From: Bradyrhizobium sp. SZCCT0153
Lineage (GTDB): Bacteria; Pseudomonadota; Alphaproteobacteria; Rhizobiales; Xanthobacteraceae
Direction of reading: 5' to 3'
Assembly: GCF_018129995.1 (NCBI RefSeq)
Contig: NZ_JAFCKS010000004.1
Span: 558,001-622,000, forward strand
DNA: 64,000 nucleotides
The translations under genes and the position numbers were made by a program. The notes under the pieces were generated by a model. The model did no database searches. It saw only the letters and a program-made list of their open reading frames with translations, and was not told where the DNA came from. This document shows, one piece after another, positions 59,950 to 64,000 of this stretch. The number at the start of each line of letters is the position of its first letter. The first letter of the stretch is position 1.

Positions 59950-60837
59950 CTACTTCTGTGCGTCGAGGAATTTTTCGACGAGCGGCGACCACATCGGGAT
60001 CGCATCGGGCGAGCCGACGAAGAAATGACCCTCATTGCCGAAGGGCGGCATCAGATGATACTCGGCCCTGCCGCCGGCGGCGGTGAAGGCGTCATGCATG
60101 CGTTTCGACAGGGCCGGGCCGAAGAACGTGTCGTTTTCGATGTAGAACCACAGCATCGGCACCCGCGAGGTCCGGCCGAAATCCGCGGTCGCTTCGACCA
60201 GCCTGTCCGGTGCGCAGTTGTTGTTGGGCTTGCCGTCGACGCGTCCGCCGCGACCGGCTGCAAAGGTGATGATCGCCTTGACCTGCGACGGGTTCACGCT
60301 CGACAGCGCGATCGAACCCCAGCCACCGGCGGACTGCCCGATGACGATGACGTCCTTCGCGAGCACGCGTTTCTCGGCGACCATGTAGTCGATGATCCAG
60401 AGGTCGACCTGTGCCAACGCGCGTCCGGCATCCTTGAAATTTGGATTGCTGCAGTTGCCGATTTTGGCGAAGAAGGGCCCGTAGAGTCCGCGCTCGGGAA
60501 TGTCGATGGCGGCCGCGCCATATCCGGTGCCGACCGGCGCCACGACGAAATAGCCGTGTTCTGCGAACCACTTCGCGGCGTCGCGGAATTCCACCAGCGG
60601 AAAGAAGCTCCGGTCGACCGGCTTGAGCGACACGCCATGGTTCATGATCGCGAGAGGAAAGGGGCCGTCACCGACGGGGCGTACCACGTAGGCGAGCATC
60701 GGGAGCGGGAGCTGCAGCGCCCAGATTTCCTCCTGGATGGGGCCGCCGTCTGCGGCCCGCGCCGGGGCGAACAGGCAGATCAGGAGGGCCAATGCCGCCG
60801 CTATCGACTTTAGGGCTGGGGCATGCAGGAGATTCAT
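59950..60837 (-). CDS. Exported dienelactone-hydrolase/chlorophyllase-like esterase
   Basis: A 295-residue protein with a signal peptide (AAALALLICLFAPARA). The core has PFPLAIMNHGVSL (oxyanion loop), VIVIGQSAGGWGSIAL with the nucleophile Ser, and NEGHFFVGSPDA with the His. YIENDTFFGPALSKRMHDAF supplies the Asp. It would hydrolyse an ester in the periplasm. It starts 11 bp after the antiporter stop, in one transcript with it. Confidence 0.85.
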   Translation of the reverse strand: MNLLHAPALKSIAAALALLICLFAPARAADGGPIQEEIWALQLPLPMLAYVVRPVGDGPFPLAIMNHGVSLKPVDRSFFPLVEFRDAAKWFAEHGYFVVAPVGTGYGAAAIDIPERGLYGPFFAKIGNCSNPNFKDAGRALAQVDLWIIDYMVAEKRVLAKDVIVIGQSAGGWGSIALSSVNPSQVKAIITFAAGRGGRVDGKPNNNCAPDRLVEATADFGRTSRVPMLWFYIENDTFFGPALSKRMHDAFTAAGGRAEYHLMPPFGNEGHFFVGSPDAIPMWSPLVEKFLDAQK

Positions 60838-60848
60838 GCGCGCCTCGC

Positions 60849-62537
60849 TCAACCGGCGAATGTGCTGGCCACGATAATCGGGCCGAGCACGGTCAGGACG
60901 ACATTGCCGACCGCGTAAGGCACGGCGACCCCGAGCACCGGCGTCTGGCTTTCGGCAACATCGCAGGCACCGGTTACGGCGGCGTCGACCGTCATGGCTC
61001 CGGCCAGCGCGCCGCAAATAATGACCGGGTTCATCCGCAGCACACGATGGGCGAACAGGGTTGTAACAACGAGCGGCACCAGCGTGACGACCAGGCCCAT
61101 GCCGACCAGCAGCATGCCGTGCGACTGGATCGCAACCCATGCCGCATGGCCGTTGCCGAGCCCGATCGCTGCGATGAAGCCGCCGAGCCCGAGATCGCTG
61201 AGCGTCTGCTGTGCCGCGGGCGGCATTGCGCCTATCGTGGGCCGCCTCGAGCGCAGCCAGCCACAGAACAGCCCGGCGATCAGGGCGCCGCCGCCACCGC
61301 CCAGCGTGAGCGGGACTGAGCCGATCTTGACGCTCGCGAGACCGGCGAGCAGGCCCACGGCGATGCCCGCGGCAAGGAACGCGATGTCGGTGCGGTCGCC
61401 CGAGCGCAGAATCTGGCCGACCTTCGCGGCGGCGCGCTCGATATTGCGGGTGCTGCCGACCAGCGTCATGACATCGCCGACATAGACGCGGGTGTCCGCG
61501 CTCAACGGGACCTCGCGTCCCATCCGCGTCAATGTGCGCAGGAAAACGCCACGCGCGTTGTCGCCGACGCGTTCGGCGACGTCCTTGACAGAGCGGCCAT
61601 GGAGTTTGCGGTTGTCGATGAGGACATCGACCACGTTGCCGGGGATTGCCCTGAGAATCTCGTCGGCGTCGATCTCGGTGCCAATGATCGGCTTTGCTGC
61701 AACAAGAACCGCGGTCCGTCCTGCGATGACGATGTCGTCGCCTGCTTCAAGAACGGTGTCGAGATGCGGCTCGACGTCGGCGCCCTGACGCACGATCCGC
61801 TCGACCACGCTACGACTGCCGATCTCGCCTTCGACGGCGCCGACGGTCCGTCCTGCCGCGACCGACACCCGGTAGGCGCGGGCCTGGAATTTTCGATAGT
61901 GCAGATTTTCAGTTTGTGGCGGGTCGCCACCCGAAAGCTCCGCCTCGAGCTTTGCGGCTTCCGCTTTCAAATCGATCCGCATCAATTTCGGCGCGACAAA
62001 CGGCACGTACAGGAGCGTGAGGATATAGCCGAGCACGTAGGTGACGGCGTAGCCGGCGGCAATATTGGCGTCCTGCTGCTCCAGCACCTCTTTGGCGAGT
62101 CCGAGCTGGGCCAGTGCGCCAGATGCGGTGCCGATGACCGAGGACTGTGTCAGGGCTCCTGCAGCAAGACCGGAAGCGGTGCCGGGACCGAGCGCGAACA
62201 CATGGGCAAATATGAGAACGATGACGAGGCCGGTCCCACCGAGCACGAGCGCGAGCGCGACCTGCGCCAGGGTCCGGATGCTCAGCGAGGCAAAGAACTC
62301 GGGTCCGGACCGGTAACCGATCGTAAACACGAAAAGGCTGAAGAGAATGACCCTGAGCAGGGAGGGAAACGTGAATGTGCCGAGCTGCCCGATGAGGACG
62401 GCGATGATGAGCGTGCACGCCGTGGTGCCGATCGAAAAGCCGTGGATCCGGACGCGGCCAAGAATGGTGCCGAGTGCGACCGACAGCAGCAGGAAGATTT
62501 CCGGAGCGGCGGAGATGATCCATCTGACCGTGCTCAT
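60849..62537 (-). CDS. Aspartate:alanine exchanger (AAE) family transporter
   Basis: A 562-residue membrane protein: five to six helices, a central cytoplasmic part with two TrkA-C-like domains (residues about 205-375, including GTEIDADEILRAIPGNVVDV and VYVGDVMTLVGS), then five to six further helices with GLGGFIAAIGLGNGHAAWVA. This is the layout of the Asp-Al_Ex/YidE/YbjL group. AspT-type antiporters create proton motive force by precursor:product exchange; the substrate is not known here. A perfect FixK-type box lies 55 bp upstream. Confidence 0.9.
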   Translation of the reverse strand: MSTVRWIISAAPEIFLLLSVALGTILGRVRIHGFSIGTTACTLIIAVLIGQLGTFTFPSLLRVILFSLFVFTIGYRSGPEFFASLSIRTLAQVALALVLGGTGLVIVLIFAHVFALGPGTASGLAAGALTQSSVIGTASGALAQLGLAKEVLEQQDANIAAGYAVTYVLGYILTLLYVPFVAPKLMRIDLKAEAAKLEAELSGGDPPQTENLHYRKFQARAYRVSVAAGRTVGAVEGEIGSRSVVERIVRQGADVEPHLDTVLEAGDDIVIAGRTAVLVAAKPIIGTEIDADEILRAIPGNVVDVLIDNRKLHGRSVKDVAERVGDNARGVFLRTLTRMGREVPLSADTRVYVGDVMTLVGSTRNIERAAAKVGQILRSGDRTDIAFLAAGIAVGLLAGLASVKIGSVPLTLGGGGGALIAGLFCGWLRSRRPTIGAMPPAAQQTLSDLGLGGFIAAIGLGNGHAAWVAIQSHGMLLVGMGLVVTLVPLVVTTLFAHRVLRMNPVIICGALAGAMTVDAAVTGACDVAESQTPVLGVAVPYAVGNVVLTVLGPIIVASTFAG

Positions 62538-62592
62538 GACGCATGCCCTCCAGCGATTTGCGCCAAATCTGGTTCGTGAAACCCGGCGATGC

Positions 62593-62606
62593 TTGATCCA
62601 GATCAA
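62593..62606. promoter_or_regulatory. FixK/FNR-type box in a divergent promoter
   Basis: TTGATCCAGATCAA, a perfect dyad, lies 55 bp from the antiporter start (62537, minus) and 65 bp from the DUF1275 gene start (62672, plus). Confidence 0.75.
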
Positions 62607-62671
62607 CCCCTGCCGAGGGCTAAGCCGCTCCCTGTTCAGGCTCTACAGCACCCAAGACCCGGCGTTCGGAC

Positions 62672-63346
62672 ATGAGCACGATGGATATCGCCCCTGTGTC
62701 GTCGATAGGCCGCGACGAAACGGTGCCAATCGCGCTGCTGCTGGCCTTCGCCGGCGGCTATCTCGACGCCTATACCTGGATCGTCCACGGCGTGATGGCC
62801 AACGCGCAGACCGCCAATCTCGTTCTGCTTTGGGTCTATGGGTCGATCGGCGACTGGACGAAAGCGCTCCACTTCGTTCCACCGATCCTCGCGTTCGCGG
62901 CCGGTATCGTGATCGCGGCATGGCTGCGCCGCGCAACCGGCGAGCGCGCCAGGGTGATCAGCACGCTGGTCGAGATCGTGCTTTTGGTCGTCATCGCCGT
63001 CCTGCACAACCGCCTGCCGGATCTCGCCGGAACGCTCGGCATTTCATTCGTCGCCGCCATACAGAGCGCCGTCTTCACCCGGGTCGAGGGCGTTGTCTTC
63101 AGTTCGGTGATGATCACGGGCAATATGCGGCAGGCGATTGAAGGTGCGTTCGCTGCAGCGTCCGGCGATGGATCGCTGCGCCCTCCAGGTATTTTCGCTA
63201 CCTTGTGCCTCACTTTTGGCCTCGGGGCCGCCCTCGGCGCCTTCGCGACCAAGCAAATCCCGAATCTGGCGCTCGGTTTGCCCGTGATCGCACTGCTGGT
63301 CGTGCTGTTGCTCTGCGAAGCCCCGCGCGACGAGGCCAGCCTATGA
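62672..63346 (+). CDS. DUF1275 (YoaK-like) membrane protein
   Basis: A 224-residue protein with about six helices: LLLAFAGGYLDAYTWIVHGV near the start, then ANAQTANLVLL and QSAVFTRVEGVVFSSVMITG with NMRQAIEGAF, all typical of DUF1275. Function unknown, possibly transport. It overlaps the SulP gene by 4 bp (ATGA), so the two may work together. A FixK-type box lies 65 bp upstream. Confidence 0.88.
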   Translation: MSTMDIAPVSSIGRDETVPIALLLAFAGGYLDAYTWIVHGVMANAQTANLVLLWVYGSIGDWTKALHFVPPILAFAAGIVIAAWLRRATGERARVISTLVEIVLLVVIAVLHNRLPDLAGTLGISFVAAIQSAVFTRVEGVVFSSVMITGNMRQAIEGAFAAASGDGSLRPPGIFATLCLTFGLGAALGAFATKQIPNLALGLPVIALLVVLLLCEAPRDEASL

Positions 63347-64000
63347 CGACTTCCGAGCGGAGAGCGCGCTGGACTTTCCTGTTTCCGCCGGCGACATGGC
63401 TTGCGCACTACCGCAGCGCCTGGCTGCGCCCGGACGCCGTCGCCGGCATCACCCTCGCGGCCTACGCCATTCCCGTGTCGCTCGCCTATGCTGCGCTGGC
63501 GGGCCTGCCGCCCCAGATCGGAATCTACGGTTACATGCTTGGCGGCATCGGCTATGCGCTGCTCGGGTCGTCGCGTCAGCTTGCAGTTGGTCCGACCTCC
63601 GCGATCTCGTTGATGATTGCGGCCTCCGTCGGAGCGTTGGCGGGCGGAGACGCGACAAAATACGCCGAGATCGCCAGCCTGGCGGCATGCGCGGTGGCGC
63701 TGCTCTGTCTGATCTCCTGGCTGTTCAAGCTCAGCGTTCTCGTCCGCCTGGTGAGTGACAGCATCCTGGTCGGATTCAAGGCCGGCGCCGGACTCACCAT
63801 CATGATGAGCCAGTTGCCGAGCCTGTTCGGCGTCGCTGGCGGCGGTCACAATTTCTTCGATCGCGCCATCAAGCTTGCCGGACAGCTCGGCGGCATCAAT
63901 TGGCTGGTTCTCGCGATCGGAGCCATCGCGCTCTTCTTCCTGCTGGTGGGAGAACGGCGGCTGCCCGGGAGGCCGGTCGGGCTCACGATCATGGCGCTGT
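63343..64000 (+). CDS. SulP-family anion transporter, partial (runs off right edge)
   Basis: The visible 219 residues include LRPDAVAGITLAAYAIPVSL and AYAALAGLPPQIGIYGYMLG, the SulP signature region. GSSRQLAVGPTSAISLM follows, then several further helices. SulP proteins carry sulfate, bicarbonate or other anions, often with a C-terminal STAS domain, which would lie beyond the window. It is coupled by ATGA to the DUF1275 gene. Confidence 0.9.
   Translation, partial: MTTSERRARWTFLFPPATWLAHYRSAWLRPDAVAGITLAAYAIPVSLAYAALAGLPPQIGIYGYMLGGIGYALLGSSRQLAVGPTSAISLMIAASVGALAGGDATKYAEIASLAACAVALLCLISWLFKLSVLVRLVSDSILVGFKAGAGLTIMMSQLPSLFGVAGGGHNFFDRAIKLAGQLGGINWLVLAIGAIALFFLLVGERRLPGRPVGLTIMAL

Noticed and set aside
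1..64000. CRISPR arrays, tRNA or rRNA genes, insertion sequences, prophage genes
   Set aside because: No regularly spaced repeats, no cloverleaf or rRNA-like stretch and no transposase, integrase or phage structural motif was recognised on either strand.

Overview
The window looks like chromosomal DNA of a slow-growing alphaproteobacterium of the Bradyrhizobium type. The grounds are high GC, an amino acid:carrier-protein ligase whose predicted zinc ligands fall at the residue numbers I recall for Bradyrhizobium japonicum Bll0957, FixK-type half-site palindromes in front of many genes, a FixK-class regulator beside FixJ-like response regulators, and a scatter of small basic or coiled-coil proteins of the kind common in this genus. 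No rRNA, tRNA, intact insertion sequence, phage gene or CRISPR array was seen.

Region 1 (1-22.8 kb) is an exopolysaccharide locus. A long minus-strand unit with mostly overlapping genes holds an ATP-grasp enzyme, a GINT1-type glycosyltransferase-like protein, a flavin oxidoreductase, three glycosyltransferases, two polytopic membrane proteins and a Wzx-like flippase that runs off the left edge. A divergent plus-strand unit carries a GH5 glycanase, a GT2 glycosyltransferase and a GalE epimerase. Downstream lies a GH16 glycanase without signal peptide, followed by its probable type I secretion ABC transporter (with two degenerate C39-like domains) and HlyD adaptor, then a LuxR-type regulator.

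Region 2 (22.8-25.9 kb) is gene-poor: a few small proteins and a second LuxR-type regulator.

Region 3 (25.9-36.8 kb) is a compact divergent cluster that looks biosynthetic. On the minus strand are a carrier protein, a FATP-type acyl ligase, a second carrier protein, a second adenylating ligase and an SDR. On the plus strand are an acyl-CoA dehydrogenase-like flavoprotein, the aminoacyl:carrier-protein ligase, MetY-like and MetA-like proteins, an acyltransferase-like protein and a decayed aminotransferase. The ligase family is known; the product of the whole assembly is not, to my knowledge. This is my best candidate for an undescribed system.

Region 4 (36.8-64 kb) is an island of apparently low-oxygen-regulated genes. 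Nine palindromes close to TTGAT-N4-ATCAA sit 43-118 bp before start codons. They front small secreted proteins, a GNAT, an HD-domain protein, an AI-2E-type permease, a DUF3141 (PhaC-like) - phosphotransacetylase - acetate kinase - FabI operon, a CoA-transferase/MaoC operon, several alpha/beta hydrolases with a phasin and a small K+ channel, an aspartate:alanine-exchanger-type transporter operon, and a DUF1275/SulP pair cut by the right edge. The theme is carbon overflow, acyl-CoA and storage-polymer metabolism when respiration is limited, with its own FixK-like and FixJ-like regulators. Protein functions are assigned from sequence motifs by eye; no database search was run.
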